Below the pieces are notes generated by a model that did not search any database, was not told where the DNA came from, and was given only the letters and a program-made list of their open reading frames with translations. A stretch of DNA of 64,000 nucleotides from Roseicyclus mahoneyensis. GTDB taxonomy: Bacteria > Pseudomonadota > Alphaproteobacteria > Rhodobacterales > Rhodobacteraceae. Each line of letters begins with the position of its first letter. The stretch's first letter is position 1. Positions 1 through 9,920 of the stretch are shown one piece after another. The stretch is from NCBI RefSeq assembly GCF_003148775.1, contig NZ_QGGW01000008.1, forward strand, positions 62,001 through 126,000. Reading direction: 5' to 3'. The position numbers and the translations under genes are program-made.

Positions 1-2162
<2,162 letters not shown>

Positions 2163-2186
2163 GCAAGGCCCGATCACGCCAAGCAG

Positions 2187-2216
2187 GGGCTCCGGAGAGA
2201 TCCGGGGCCCTTTCTT
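2187..2216 (+). terminator. Rho-independent terminator of icd
   Basis: A GC-rich stem (GGGGCTCCGGA, loop GAGA, TCCGGGGCCC, with one wobble pair) begins 25 bases after the icd stop and is followed by TTTCTT. This is a standard intrinsic terminator layout and closes the icd transcript. Confidence 0.8.
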
Positions 2217-2297
2217 GTTGACTGGCGTGGCAGACCTTGGTCCGTTGGGCTTGCGTGCTTGCCGCCTGTACAAGCTGTAATGAGGGTCTTTCGTGCC

Positions 2298-3545
2298 ATG
2301 GCTGAACCCGAAGGTCTTCTGCTCGAGGCGGATCTGAGCGAGGCCGGTCTGGCCGCGTGGTTTCGCCGGAAGATCTTGACCGCCGAGGGCAAGGTGACGG
2401 TGGGCCGCGCGCTCTGCCTCGTGCTGGACGGGGGCGAACCGGCTGATATCGTGATCGTTCACCATGATCCGGCCAAGGGCCGCCTGTTCTTTGCCTGGAT
2501 CCTGAATCACTACGCAGATGGGGCGCTTGCGCCGGTCTGGCCGCTGATGGCGGCGCTGGCCAGCGTGCTCGACCGTGAATCGCGCGCTCTGGGGGCTGTC
2601 GCCAGCACCTTTCCGTTGCCGCGCGAAGGGGTCCGGCTGTCAGGCGGCGCTGTTGACCGCTTTGCACCCGACAAGGTCGCGCCCGAACTGCTGACCGGCC
2701 TGTCGGACAGGCTGTGGGGCTTTGCGCGCAAGGGCGTCTTTCCAGATGCCGCAGGGTCCATGGCCGCGCGGGGGATGCAGTGCAAGCCGTTCCGGGCAGC
2801 GTGGAAATCCTATCGCGCCTGGTGCGACGAGGTCGAAAAACCCGCCCGGATCGCCGCCGCGACATCTGAGGCGCCCTTTCGCCTCTTCGATGACATTTTC
2901 ACCGCGGAAGGGGCGGTGTTCCGTCGAGACGGCTTCAGCGGCCGGGATATTCCCTTTCCGGGCGCTGATCCTCTGTCTTTCCGGATCGAGGCAGGGTTTC
3001 ACGCCGACCGCACACAGGTCTGGGATCGGCGGCTTGCGTCCGGCTCGCCGCCCGCGGTTGTCCGGCAGGGCGGCTTCGTCGTGAACAACCGTGCCGCGAT
3101 CTGGAACCATGTGCCGGTAGTTGGCGCCGAAGGTGCGAGTTTCCGCTGGCTCTTCGACCGCTGGGACACGATCTATTGGGCCGACCGAACCCGTGTCTAT
3201 GCCCGCGAAGTAGGCGGTATGCTGGTGGTGCTGCCCGGCGCTGACGCAAAACGGTTCCGCGCGCTTGGTCCGTGTTTCGGAACGGACGGCGCGGGCGTTT
3301 TCTTCGGTGCCCGCCGCCTGCCGCTCGACCCCGCAGGGGTGCGGTCCGAGGGGCTGTTCCTCTGGGATGACGACAAGGTGTTCTTCCGCGATCAGGAGTT
3401 GCCGTTGAAGGGCGCGGAGTTCCGTATCCTCGGGCAGAAGAGGTCGGAACATTCGAGACAGACATGCTATCGCCTGAGCGACGGTGCGCAGGGGCTGGTG
3501 CTGGAACTGAGTGGACAGATCCTGCCCGATGATCCGGCATTCTGA
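2298..3545 (+). CDS. DKNYY-type repeat protein, function unknown
   Basis: A 415-residue protein with no signal peptide and no membrane segment. The C-terminal third (from about residue 270) has the spaced pattern of DKNYY-family repeats: WADRTRVYAREVGGM, then ADAKRFRALG, then DGAGVFFGARRLP, then DDDKVFFRDQELPL. Each unit pairs an Asp with an aromatic or valine-rich strand. The N-terminal part is not recognised. I chose the ATG at 2298 (MAEPEG) because AGGG lies 12 bases upstream; an in-frame ATG at 2280 and a TTG at 2259 are alternatives. It stands alone between the icd terminator and tRNA-Ala. DKNYY proteins have no assigned biochemical role. Confidence 0.75.
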   Translation: MAEPEGLLLEADLSEAGLAAWFRRKILTAEGKVTVGRALCLVLDGGEPADIVIVHHDPAKGRLFFAWILNHYADGALAPVWPLMAALASVLDRESRALGAVASTFPLPREGVRLSGGAVDRFAPDKVAPELLTGLSDRLWGFARKGVFPDAAGSMAARGMQCKPFRAAWKSYRAWCDEVEKPARIAAATSEAPFRLFDDIFTAEGAVFRRDGFSGRDIPFPGADPLSFRIEAGFHADRTQVWDRRLASGSPPAVVRQGGFVVNNRAAIWNHVPVVGAEGASFRWLFDRWDTIYWADRTRVYAREVGGMLVVLPGADAKRFRALGPCFGTDGAGVFFGARRLPLDPAGVRSEGLFLWDDDKVFFRDQELPLKGAEFRILGQKRSEHSRQTCYRLSDGAQGLVLELSGQILPDDPAF

Positions 3546-3615
3546 GCACGATCAAGGCGCCACGACACGCGATGTGGGGCTCTTTGCCCTTCGGGCGTGG
3601 GATGATCTTAAATTT

Positions 3616-3691
<76 letters not shown>

Positions 3692-3803
3692 GAATGAGGG
3701 GCGCTTACGCCCCGTCGAGTGGTCGGCGGTGTATGCGAGGGCGGGGGGGTACGCAAGGGAAAAAACACCGTTTTCCACCACGCTGCCCCGCCCCCGCGGG
3801 TGG

Positions 3804-4145
3804 TCAGTCGTCGTCGTTTCCGGCGACGTCGGTCAGATCGTCAAGCGCGACGGTGTCGCCCTCATCATCATCGTCCAGCACATCGTCATCGTCGATATCG
3901 ACGTCCGCATCGTCGTCATCGATCTCGATGTCGTCGTCCAGAACCAGATCGTCATCATCGACGACGACCTCCTTCACGGCCTTCTTGTCGGCCTTGTCGG
4001 CAACCATGCTGCGACCGCCCTTGCCGGTGTCGAGCGTGACGACTTCGCCGGTGTAGGGGCTGATGATCGGGTTGCGGCCCATGTCATAGAACCGCTTGCC
4101 GGTTGTGGGGCAGACGCGCTTGACGCCCCATTCCTCTTTGGGCAT
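3804..4145 (-). CDS. FYDLN-acid family protein (TIGR02300-like)
   Basis: A 113-residue protein of the small alphaproteobacterial TIGR02300 family. The conserved N-terminal half contains EWGVKRVCPTTGKRFYDMG and SPYTGEVV; the family signature FYDLN reads FYDMG here. From about residue 65 to the end it is almost only Asp, Val, Ile and Leu, with runs such as VVVDDDDLVLDDDIEIDDDD, giving an extremely acidic low-complexity tail. Only one Cys of the ribbon-like motif is present, so metal binding is doubtful. The function is unknown. It reads toward tRNA-Ala on the same strand. Confidence 0.85.
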   Translation of the reverse strand: MPKEEWGVKRVCPTTGKRFYDMGRNPIISPYTGEVVTLDTGKGGRSMVADKADKKAVKEVVVDDDDLVLDDDIEIDDDDADVDIDDDDVLDDDDEGDTVALDDLTDVAGNDDD

Positions 4146-4265
4146 TGAACCCCCTCAAAATAACTCTTCGGTATCGCAGGATGCGGACCTCTGCCATAGT
4201 GTGCGGATGGTGTCAAACCCCGTCCGCGCCTGTCATCGGGTGCGGGGTTCAGGACGGTCGATCCG

Positions 4266-4991
4266 GTGTCGAAAACGCGCGCTTCCACACATGTTCTGCC
4301 CGGCGATCCGCCGGTCGTGGTGTCGCTCAGGCGGTCCACCCGCGCGACGCGTTACAGCCTGCGGGTGTCGCGGTCTGACGGGCGGGTGAGCCTTTCGCTG
4401 CCGCTTTGGGCGTCCGAGGCGGAGGCGCTGGCCTTTTTGCGCGACCGCGAGGCCTGGGTGCGCCATCACCTGAGCGCCGCTCCACGCCCCGCGCGGGCCC
4501 GGATCGGGGTGGATGTTCCGGTCTGCGGCGTGCCGCGTCCGGTGGTGGCCGGCGGAGGGCGTGCGGCCCGGTTCGAGGGTGGCGTGATCGCGGTGCCGCC
4601 GGGTCCGCGCGAGGGGCCGCGAATCAAGGCGCTGTTGACGGCATTGGCGCGCGACCGGCTGGCGCGCGCGGTGGCGGTGCATGCAGGCACGCTGGGTCGG
4701 GTGCCCGGTCAGCTGACACTGCGCGATCCCAAAAGTCGCTGGGGCAGTTGTTCGTCGAAAGGCGACCTGATGCTTTCCTGGCGACTGATCATGGCACCGC
4801 CCTCGGTGCTGGATTACGTCGCTGCCCATGAGGTCGCGCATCTGGTCGAGATGAACCATTCCGATGCCTTCTGGCGGGTCTGCGCCCGCCTGCGCCCAGA
4901 TTACCGTGAGCACCGCGACTGGCTACGCCGCCACGGGTCGGAGCTTCTGGCGCTGCGCTTCGATCTTGTGGAAGAGGATGCCCCATGCTGA
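4266..4991 (+). CDS. YgjP-like metal-dependent hydrolase (DUF45, M48-like)
   Basis: A 241-residue cytosolic metallopeptidase-fold protein. The zinc motif HEVAH is at residues 188-192 with a third histidine at 198 (MNHSDAFW). The family signature KSRWGSCSS precedes it at about 156-164. The substrate of this family is not established. The start is a GTG at 4266. The end overlaps the following GntR gene by 7 bases, so the two are probably co-transcribed. Confidence 0.88.
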   Translation: MSKTRASTHVLPGDPPVVVSLRRSTRATRYSLRVSRSDGRVSLSLPLWASEAEALAFLRDREAWVRHHLSAAPRPARARIGVDVPVCGVPRPVVAGGGRAARFEGGVIAVPPGPREGPRIKALLTALARDRLARAVAVHAGTLGRVPGQLTLRDPKSRWGSCSSKGDLMLSWRLIMAPPSVLDYVAAHEVAHLVEMNHSDAFWRVCARLRPDYREHRDWLRRHGSELLALRFDLVEEDAPC

Positions 4992-5638
4992 TGAACCCCC
5001 GCCCGACCGAGACCGGAGCGGCGGTGGCCCATGACCGGGTCTATCGCGCGCTCAGGACCCGGATCATGCATGGCGAGGTGGGGCCGGGCGAGGCGATGAC
5101 GCTGCGCGGCCTTGGCGCGGAATTCGGCGTGTCGATGACGCCCGCGCGCGAGGCGGTGCGGCGGCTGGTGAGCGAGGGCGCGCTGTTCCTGTCGGCCTCG
5201 GGCCGCGCCTCCACCCCCGAACTGTCCAATGAGCGCATCGAGGAACTGGCGGCCCTGCGCGCGCTTCTGGAGCCGGAACTCGCCGCCCGCGCGCTGCCCC
5301 GCGCCCATCCCGCGCTGATCGAGCGTATGGAGGCGATCAACGCCACCATCGGGCAGGCGATCGCGCGTCGGGACGCCGTGGCCTACATCAAGCGCAACCT
5401 CGAGTTTCATCGCACGCTCTACCTGCGTGCTCAGGCGCCCGCGATGCTGGCGCTGACAGAAACGGTGTGGCTGCAGCTGGGGCCGACGATGCGGGCGCTC
5501 TATGGGCGGCTGAACCGGACGGAACTGCCGCAGCACCACCGGTTGATCGTGGCAGCGCTGAAGGCCGGGGACGAGCCGGGGCTCAGGCTGGCGGTGCGAG
5601 CGGATGTGACGCAAGGCTTGCGGCTCTTGGCGGGGTAG
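4985..5638 (+). CDS. GntR family transcriptional regulator, FCD (FadR-like) subfamily
   Basis: A 217-residue regulator. The N-terminal winged helix-turn-helix includes LGAEFGVSMTPAREAVRRL at about residues 36-54. The helical FCD effector domain follows, with LRALLEPELAARA, the metal-ligand-like RNLEFHRTLY and QHHRLIVAALKAGD. FCD regulators usually sense small carboxylates or sugar acids. It overlaps the YgjP-like gene by 7 bases and is followed by a long hairpin. Its operator cannot be identified from sequence. It is one possible, unproven, candidate for the palindromes near sucC and sdhC. Confidence 0.9.
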   Translation: MLMNPRPTETGAAVAHDRVYRALRTRIMHGEVGPGEAMTLRGLGAEFGVSMTPAREAVRRLVSEGALFLSASGRASTPELSNERIEELAALRALLEPELAARALPRAHPALIERMEAINATIGQAIARRDAVAYIKRNLEFHRTLYLRAQAPAMLALTETVWLQLGPTMRALYGRLNRTELPQHHRLIVAALKAGDEPGLRLAVRADVTQGLRLLAG

Positions 5639-5654
5639 GGCCTGTGGCCGGTCG

Positions 5655-5709
5655 CCGGGGGTCGTCCATTATGCGCCATTGGTTCGAGAACAATGGACGA
5701 CGCCCCCGG
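5655..5709. other. Long imperfect inverted repeat with two alternative hairpins
   Basis: The arms GTCGTCCATT (5661-5670) and AATGGACGAC (5692-5701) are perfectly complementary and extend outward through CCGGGGG/CCCCCGG with a two-base bulge. The loop contains a second copy of CCATT that can pair instead with the same right arm (CCATTGGTTC with GAACAATGG), so two exclusive folds exist. It sits between the GntR gene and the convergent SH3-like gene, so it may be a bidirectional terminator, although no clear T-run follows directly. Confidence 0.6.
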
Positions 5710-5712
5710 ACC

Positions 5713-5738
5713 CCGGGGATATTTTTCAAACACAGAAG
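5713..5738 (+). repeat. Rhodobacteraceae intergenic motif (GGGATATTT type), copy 1
   Basis: The stretch CCGGGGATATTTTTCAAACA followed by CAGAAG matches, in reverse complement, the motif at 62672-62697 (GGGATATTTTCGAAACAGAG). I recognise this GGGATATTT...AAACAGA block as frequent between Rhodobacteraceae genes; its function is unknown. Confidence 0.5.
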
Positions 5739-5741
5739 TGG

Positions 5742-6083
5742 TCAGAGGGACATGAGGTGGCTGTCGGGCAGCCAGCCTGTGGTGCCTTGAGGTGTTTCGC
5801 AAAGTGACCAGCCGTTCAGGCGCAGGAGGCGGACGACGGGAGTGCCTGCTGCAATTGTCAGCTCGGTGCTGTCGAAATCTGCTGTCGCGCAGCCGTCTAC
5901 CACCAGCCCCTCGGGCAGCCAGCCGCCGAGGCCCTCGGCATTGGTGGTCCAGCGCCAGCCGGGGTTGTCGGGGTCGGTGTGGTGGGAGGCGAGGCGTTGG
6001 CCCCGCGCCACGCTGAGCGCGGGGGTGTAGCTGGCCTGCCAGTCCTGCGTGAGGGTGGCGCGCTCAGGCGTGGATCGCGCCAT
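5742..6083 (-). CDS. Small SH3-like tandem domain protein
   Basis: A 113-residue protein with two short SH3-like beta units. Each ends in a Trp-rich turn: [20 protein letters not shown], and later [19 protein letters not shown]. There is no signal peptide, so it is probably cytosolic. Its ATG at 6083 lies inside the 3' end of lpdA (20-base overlap), pointing to translational coupling. It is the last gene of the suc-lpd cluster. Its role is unknown. Confidence 0.75.
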   Translation of the reverse strand: MARSTPERATLTQDWQASYTPALSVARGQRLASHHTDPDNPGWRWTTNAEGLGGWLPEGLVVDGCATADFDSTELTIAAGTPVVRLLRLNGWSLCETPQGTTGWLPDSHLMSL

Positions 6084-7452
6084 CGCCGCAAGCCAGCGCC
6101 GCCTCGCGCACCGCCTCGGAATAGGTCGGGTGGGCGTGGCAGGTCAGCGCGAGGTCTTGCGCGCTTGCGCCGAATTCCATCGCCACGCAGACCTCGTGGA
6201 TCAGGTCGCCCGCCATCGGCCCGATGATATGGGCGCCAAGGATGCGGTCGGTTTCCTTGTCGGCGAGGATCTTGACGAAGCCGTCGCCCGAGAAATTGGC
6301 CTTGGCCCGCCCGTTGCCCATGAAGGAGAACTTGCCGACCTTGTAGGCGCGACCGTCCTTCTTGACGCTTTCCTCGGTGGCACCGACCGATGCCACCTCG
6401 GGGTGGGTGTAGATCACGCCGGGGATCACGCCGTAGTTCACATGGCCATGTTTTCCCGCGACCACCTCGGCCACGGCCATGCCTTCATCCTCGGCCTTGT
6501 GGGCCAGCATTGGGCCCACGATGGCATCGCCGATGGCGTAGATGCCCTTGATGTTGGTGGCATAATGGCTGTCGGTGGCGATCTGGCCGCGGTCGGTCAT
6601 CTTGACGCCGAGCGCCTCGAGGCCGAGGCCGTCGACGTAAGGCTTGCGGCCGGTAGCGACGAGGACGGTGTCGGCCTCTACGATGTGGGTGCTGTCGTCC
6701 TTGCGGAGCTTATAGGTGACCTTGGCGCCGCTTTTGGCCGTGTCCACGGATTGCACGGCGGCGCCGAGCGTGAAGGCAAGCCCTTGTTTTGAAAGGATGC
6801 GCTGGAAGGTCTTGGACACTTCGGCGTCCATGCCGGGCGTGATGTGGTCGAGATATTCGATCACCTGCACCTCGGCGCCCAGACGGGCATAGACGGAGCC
6901 AAGCTCCAGCCCGATGACGCCCGCGCCGATCACGACCAACTTTTTCGGGATCTTGGCCAGCTCCAGCGCGCCTTCGGAGGTCACGACGGTTTTCTCGTCG
7001 ATCTCGATGCCGGGGAGCGCCGATGGCGTGGAACCCGTTGCGATGATGATGGTTTTCGCCTCATGCGTGTCGTCGCCGACGCGGACCTTGCCCGCCTCGG
7101 GGATGGAGCCCCAGCCCTTGAGCCACGTGATCTTGTTCTTCTTGAACAAGAACTCGATGCCCTTGGTGTTCTGGGCGATCACGTCATCCTTGTAGGCCAG
7201 CATCTGTTTCCAGTCGACCGACGGCGACTTTCCCTTGAGGCCCATGGCGGCGAAATTGTGTTCGGCCTCGTGCAGCATGTGGGAGGCGTGCAGCAAGGCC
7301 TTGGAGGGGATGCAGCCGATGTTGAGGCAGGTGCCGCCCAGCGTCTCGCGCCCCTCGACGACGGCGGTTTTCAGGCCGAGCTGCGCGCAGCGGATGGCGC
7401 AGACATAGCCGCCGGGGCCGGAGCCGATGATGATGACGTCATAGCTGGACAT
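6064..7452 (-). CDS. lpdA: Dihydrolipoyl dehydrogenase (E3)
   Basis: A 462-residue FAD flavoprotein that re-oxidises the lipoyl groups of 2-oxoglutarate dehydrogenase E2, reducing NAD. The FAD-binding GSGPGG is at residues 10-15. The redox-active disulfide is C42/C47 in [17 protein letters not shown] second Rossmann motif ([20 protein letters not shown]) lies mid-protein, and the C-terminal catalytic HAHPTYSE is present. A strong AGGAGG lies upstream of the ATG. Being in the suc cluster makes it the OGDH-associated E3 rather than the pyruvate-complex copy. Confidence 0.97.
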   Translation of the reverse strand: MSSYDVIIIGSGPGGYVCAIRCAQLGLKTAVVEGRETLGGTCLNIGCIPSKALLHASHMLHEAEHNFAAMGLKGKSPSVDWKQMLAYKDDVIAQNTKGIEFLFKKNKITWLKGWGSIPEAGKVRVGDDTHEAKTIIIATGSTPSALPGIEIDEKTVVTSEGALELAKIPKKLVVIGAGVIGLELGSVYARLGAEVQVIEYLDHITPGMDAEVSKTFQRILSKQGLAFTLGAAVQSVDTAKSGAKVTYKLRKDDSTHIVEADTVLVATGRKPYVDGLGLEALGVKMTDRGQIATDSHYATNIKGIYAIGDAIVGPMLAHKAEDEGMAVAEVVAGKHGHVNYGVIPGVIYTHPEVASVGATEESVKKDGRAYKVGKFSFMGNGRAKANFSGDGFVKILADKETDRILGAHIIGPMAGDLIHEVCVAMEFGASAQDLALTCHAHPTYSEAVREAALACGDGAIHA

Positions 7453-7488
7453 GGGGTCCTCCTGTCGGGAATAGGTCGGTCACGGGGC

Positions 7489-7517
7489 GTACACACCCCG
7501 TACACAGGCTGTACATA
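7489..7517. promoter_or_regulatory. Triple GTACA direct repeat, 11-bp period, upstream of lpdA
   Basis: GTACACA (7489-7495), GTACACA (7500-7506) and GTACATA (7511-7517) start exactly 11 bases apart, about one helical turn. They occupy most of the short gap between the MAPEG gene stop and lpdA, 37-65 bases before the lpdA start. The first copy also lies inside GGGG-N8-CCCC. A protein-binding array or leader element is plausible; no known factor is assigned. Confidence 0.5.
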
Positions 7518-7523
7518 CGCGGA

Positions 7524-7925
7524 TCACGCACCGCTGCCAAACAGGGCGGCGAGCAGCATGACGAGGGTGGCAAGAAAACCCACGGCCCAGATCACGCTGC
7601 GCCATGGCACGAGCCCCTGCGCATAGGCGGGGATGTAGAGCACGCGGGAGACGAGATAGGCATGGGCGCAGATCTCGGTCAGGGGCGAGGACCGGCCCGA
7701 GAGGGTGACGACGACGACCGCGATGGCGAAGAGGATCAGCCCCTCGAAATGGTTGTTCATCGCGCGCTGGAGGCGGCCGGCCACGCCGGTCAGTTCCACC
7801 TTGGCATCGCGCGGGCCCATGGCGGCCTTGGTCCCCGCCTGCGCGTTGCCGGCGACGGAGTAGAGCGCGATCTGCAGGTATTGCAGGAGGGCGGCGAGGG
7901 TGAGGATGTAGAGTTCGGTGGTCAT
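7524..7925 (-). CDS. MAPEG family membrane protein
   Basis: A 133-residue inner-membrane protein with four predicted helices, at about residues 3-21, 50-75 (LFAIAVVVVTL), 83-101 and 110-130. The family signature region LQRAMNNHFEGLILFA matches bacterial MAPEG proteins. Eukaryotic relatives use glutathione and lipid substrates; the bacterial role is mostly unknown. It lies between the GIY-YIG unit and lpdA in the same direction, so it is probably carried on the suc transcript. Confidence 0.85.
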   Translation of the reverse strand: MTTELYILTLAALLQYLQIALYSVAGNAQAGTKAAMGPRDAKVELTGVAGRLQRAMNNHFEGLILFAIAVVVVTLSGRSSPLTEICAHAYLVSRVLYIPAYAQGLVPWRSVIWAVGFLATLVMLLAALFGSGA

Positions 7926-7953
7926 TTTGGACTTCCGTCAGGATGGAGGGAGG

Positions 7954-7980
7954 CCCTCGGGTCGAGCCCGAGGGTGACGG
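7954..7980 (+). repeat. Palindromic dispersed element, copy 1
   Basis: CCCTCGGG-TCGAG-CCCGAGGG followed by TGACGG. The core matches the copy at 8353-8379 almost exactly and is the same consensus as the inverted copy at 8031-8059. It resembles the extragenic CGGGTCAAGCCCG palindromes widespread in alphaproteobacteria. Confidence 0.8.
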
Positions 7981-8013
7981 TGAGGGTGACGGCGTTGCGG
8001 GAAGTGGAGACGA

Positions 8014-8328
8014 TCATCGGGCCACACCTTCCGTCATCGTCGGGCTTGACCCGATGATCTCGTCCCACAGGTCGCGCCAGCCCGGATTGGCCGTTTCTAT
8101 CAGATCGACCTTCCATGCACGGTTCCAGCTTTTCAGGGCCTTTTCGCGCCGGATGGCTTCCGTGGGGCTATCATGCGGTTCGAACCAGACAAGGCGTTCG
8201 AGGTTGTAGCGATCCGTGAAGCCTTTCACGGCATGGGTCCGATGCTCGTGCACACGCCGGACCAAGTCATTGGTGACGCCGATATAGAGCGTTCCGTCTG
8301 GCTTGTTGGTCATCATGTACACGAACAT
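8014..8328 (-). CDS. GIY-YIG family nuclease domain protein
   Basis: A 104-residue single-domain GIY-YIG protein of the UvrC N-terminal/homing-nuclease fold. The motif reads VYMM...TLYIGVT near the N-terminus, followed by the catalytic-type Arg region (DLVRRVHEHR) and the metal-ligand Glu in EAIRREKALKSW. The first Met of the long frame (8364) would put 12 extra residues inside a palindromic repeat, so I start at the ATG 8328 (MFVYMMTNK). The C-terminal tail IIGSSPTMTE is encoded by another palindrome copy. It interrupts the otherwise standard sucB to lpdA order. Confidence 0.85.
   Translation of the reverse strand: MFVYMMTNKPDGTLYIGVTNDLVRRVHEHRTHAVKGFTDRYNLERLVWFEPHDSPTEAIRREKALKSWNRAWKVDLIETANPGWRDLWDEIIGSSPTMTEGVAR
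8031..8059 (-). repeat. Palindromic dispersed element, copy 2 (inverted)
   Basis: CCGTCATCGTCGGGCTTGAC then CCGATGATC. On the minus strand it has the same order as copies 1 and 3: stem, CGGGTCAAGCCCG core, TGACGG. It overlaps the 3' end of the GIY-YIG reading frame and forms the left end of the unit 8031-8379. Confidence 0.85.
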
Positions 8329-8352
8329 CCTGCTGGCCCCTTGGGTGAGAGG

Positions 8353-8379
8353 CCCTCGGGTCAAGCCCGAGGGTGACGG
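8353..8379 (+). repeat. Palindromic dispersed element, copy 3
   Basis: CCCTCGGG-TCAAG-CCCGAGGG followed by TGACGG, in the same orientation as copy 1 and inverted to copy 2. A degenerate fourth copy (GATCATCGAGCCCGAGGGTG, from 8384) follows directly before the sucB stop. Confidence 0.85.
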
Positions 8380-8413
8380 GTCGGATCATCGAGCCCGAGG
8401 GTGGCGGAACACA

Positions 8414-9916
8414 TCACAGATCCATCAAGAGCCGCCGCGGATCCTCCAGCGCTTCCTTTACCCGCACAAGGAACGTCACCGCGCCCTTGCCGTCCACGAC
8501 GCGGTGGTCGTAGCTGAGCGCCAGATACATCATCGGGCGGATCACGATCTGACCAGCCACGACCATCGGCCGGTCCTGGATCTTGTGCATGCCCAAGATG
8601 CCAGATTGCGGCGGGTTGAGGATGGGCGAGGACATCAGCGAGCCGTAGACACCGCCGTTGGAGATGGTGAAGGTGCCGCCCTGCATCTCGGCCATCGACA
8701 GCTTGCCGTCGCGGGCGCGGCGGCCTTTCTCGGCGATTTCCTTTTCCAGATCGGCAAAGGATTTCTGGTCGGCGTCGCGGATGACCGGCACGACGAGGCC
8801 CTGCGGCGTGCCCGCCGCGATCCCCATGTGGACGAAGTTCTTGTAGACGATATCGGTGCCGTCGATCTCGGCGTTGACCTCGGGGACCTCGCGCAGCGCG
8901 TGGACGCAGGCCTTGGTGAAGAAGGACATGAAGCCCAGCCGCGCGCCGTGCTTTTTCTCGAACAGGTCCTTGTATTCGTTGCGCAGGTCCATGACGCCGG
9001 TCATGTCCACCTCGTTGTAGGTGGTCAGCATCGCGGCGGTGTTCTGCGCGTCCTTGAGGCGGCGGGCGATGGTCTGGCGCAGGCGGGTCATCTTGACCCG
9101 TTCCTCGCGGGCGGCATCCTCGGCCGGGCTGGGGGCGCGCTGCGCGCTGGCCATGGGGGCGGGGGCTGCGGCCACGGGCGCGGGGCTTGAGGCGGCTTTC
9201 ATCACGTCTTCCTTCATGATCCGCCCGTCGCGGCCGGTGCCCTGCACCTGCGCAGGCGTAAGGCCCTTTTCGGCCATCAGTTTCTGCGCTGCGGGGGCGT
9301 TTTCGATATCCTTGCTGGTCGCCGCTGCTGCAGGCGCGGCGGCGGCGGTGGGCGCGGGCGCTGCGGCTGCAGCGGAGGCACCGCCGATGACGCCAAGCTT
9401 GCCCGAAGCCTCGACCGTCGTGCCCTCGGGGGCGAGGATTTCGGTCAGCACGCCTGCGGCCGGGGCGGGCACCTCGACCGAGACCTTGTCGGTTTCCAGC
9501 TCGCACAGCATCTCGTCTTGCGCGACGGTGTCGCCGACCTTCTTGAACCAGGTCGAGACGGTTGCCTCGGTCACGGACTCGCCAAGGGTCGGCACCATGA
9601 CGGTGACGGCCTTTCCCTCGGGGGCGGCGGCGGCTTTGCCGGGGGCCTCGGCTTTGGCCTTGGCGGGGGCGGCACTCGTGCCTTCGGTCAATGTGGCGAG
9701 CAGCGCGTTGACGCCGACCGTTTCGCCCTCGGCGGCGACGATGTCGCCAAGGGTGCCTGCGGCGGGCGAGGGAACCTCGACCGTCACCTTGTCGGTTTCC
9801 AGCTCGCACAGCATTTCGTCGATGGCGACGGTATCGCCGGGCTTCTTGAACCAGGTGGCGACGGTGGCTTCGGTGACGCTTTCGCCCAGGGTGGGCACGC
9901 GGACTTCTATGGACAT
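8414..9916 (-). CDS. sucB: Dihydrolipoyllysine succinyltransferase, 2-oxoglutarate dehydrogenase E2
   Basis: A 500-residue E2 core enzyme that transfers succinyl groups from lipoate to CoA. It carries two tandem lipoyl domains, with lipoyl lysines at K43 and K144, each in ELETDKV(T/S)VEV. An Ala/Pro-rich linker separates them. A peripheral-subunit-binding domain ([20 protein letters not shown]) precedes the catalytic domain, which ends with [12 protein letters not shown]. Most proteobacterial E2o proteins have one lipoyl domain and about 400 residues, so this one carries an internal duplication. It starts 4 bases after the sucA stop. Confidence 0.97.
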   Translation of the reverse strand: MSIEVRVPTLGESVTEATVATWFKKPGDTVAIDEMLCELETDKVTVEVPSPAAGTLGDIVAAEGETVGVNALLATLTEGTSAAPAKAKAEAPGKAAAAPEGKAVTVMVPTLGESVTEATVSTWFKKVGDTVAQDEMLCELETDKVSVEVPAPAAGVLTEILAPEGTTVEASGKLGVIGGASAAAAAPAPTAAAAPAAAATSKDIENAPAAQKLMAEKGLTPAQVQGTGRDGRIMKEDVMKAASSPAPVAAAPAPMASAQRAPSPAEDAAREERVKMTRLRQTIARRLKDAQNTAAMLTTYNEVDMTGVMDLRNEYKDLFEKKHGARLGFMSFFTKACVHALREVPEVNAEIDGTDIVYKNFVHMGIAAGTPQGLVVPVIRDADQKSFADLEKEIAEKGRRARDGKLSMAEMQGGTFTISNGGVYGSLMSSPILNPPQSGILGMHKIQDRPMVVAGQIVIRPMMYLALSYDHRVVDGKGAVTFLVRVKEALEDPRRLLMDL

Positions 9917-9920
9917 GGGA

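Larger units (their letters stand above)
8031..8379. mobile_element. Candidate minimal GIY-YIG element bounded by inverted palindromic repeats
   Basis: A 349-bp unit. The left end CCGTCATCGTCGGGCTTGAC and the reverse complement of the right end, CCGTCACCCTCGGGCTTGAC, agree at all but two or three positions and face outward as terminal inverted repeats. They enclose the GIY-YIG gene except for its last few codons. GATCATCG occurs on both sides (8012-8019 and 8384-8391) but could be part of degenerate repeat copies. No transposase is present, so mobility would have to involve the nuclease or act in trans. This is inference from arrangement. Confidence 0.5.
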
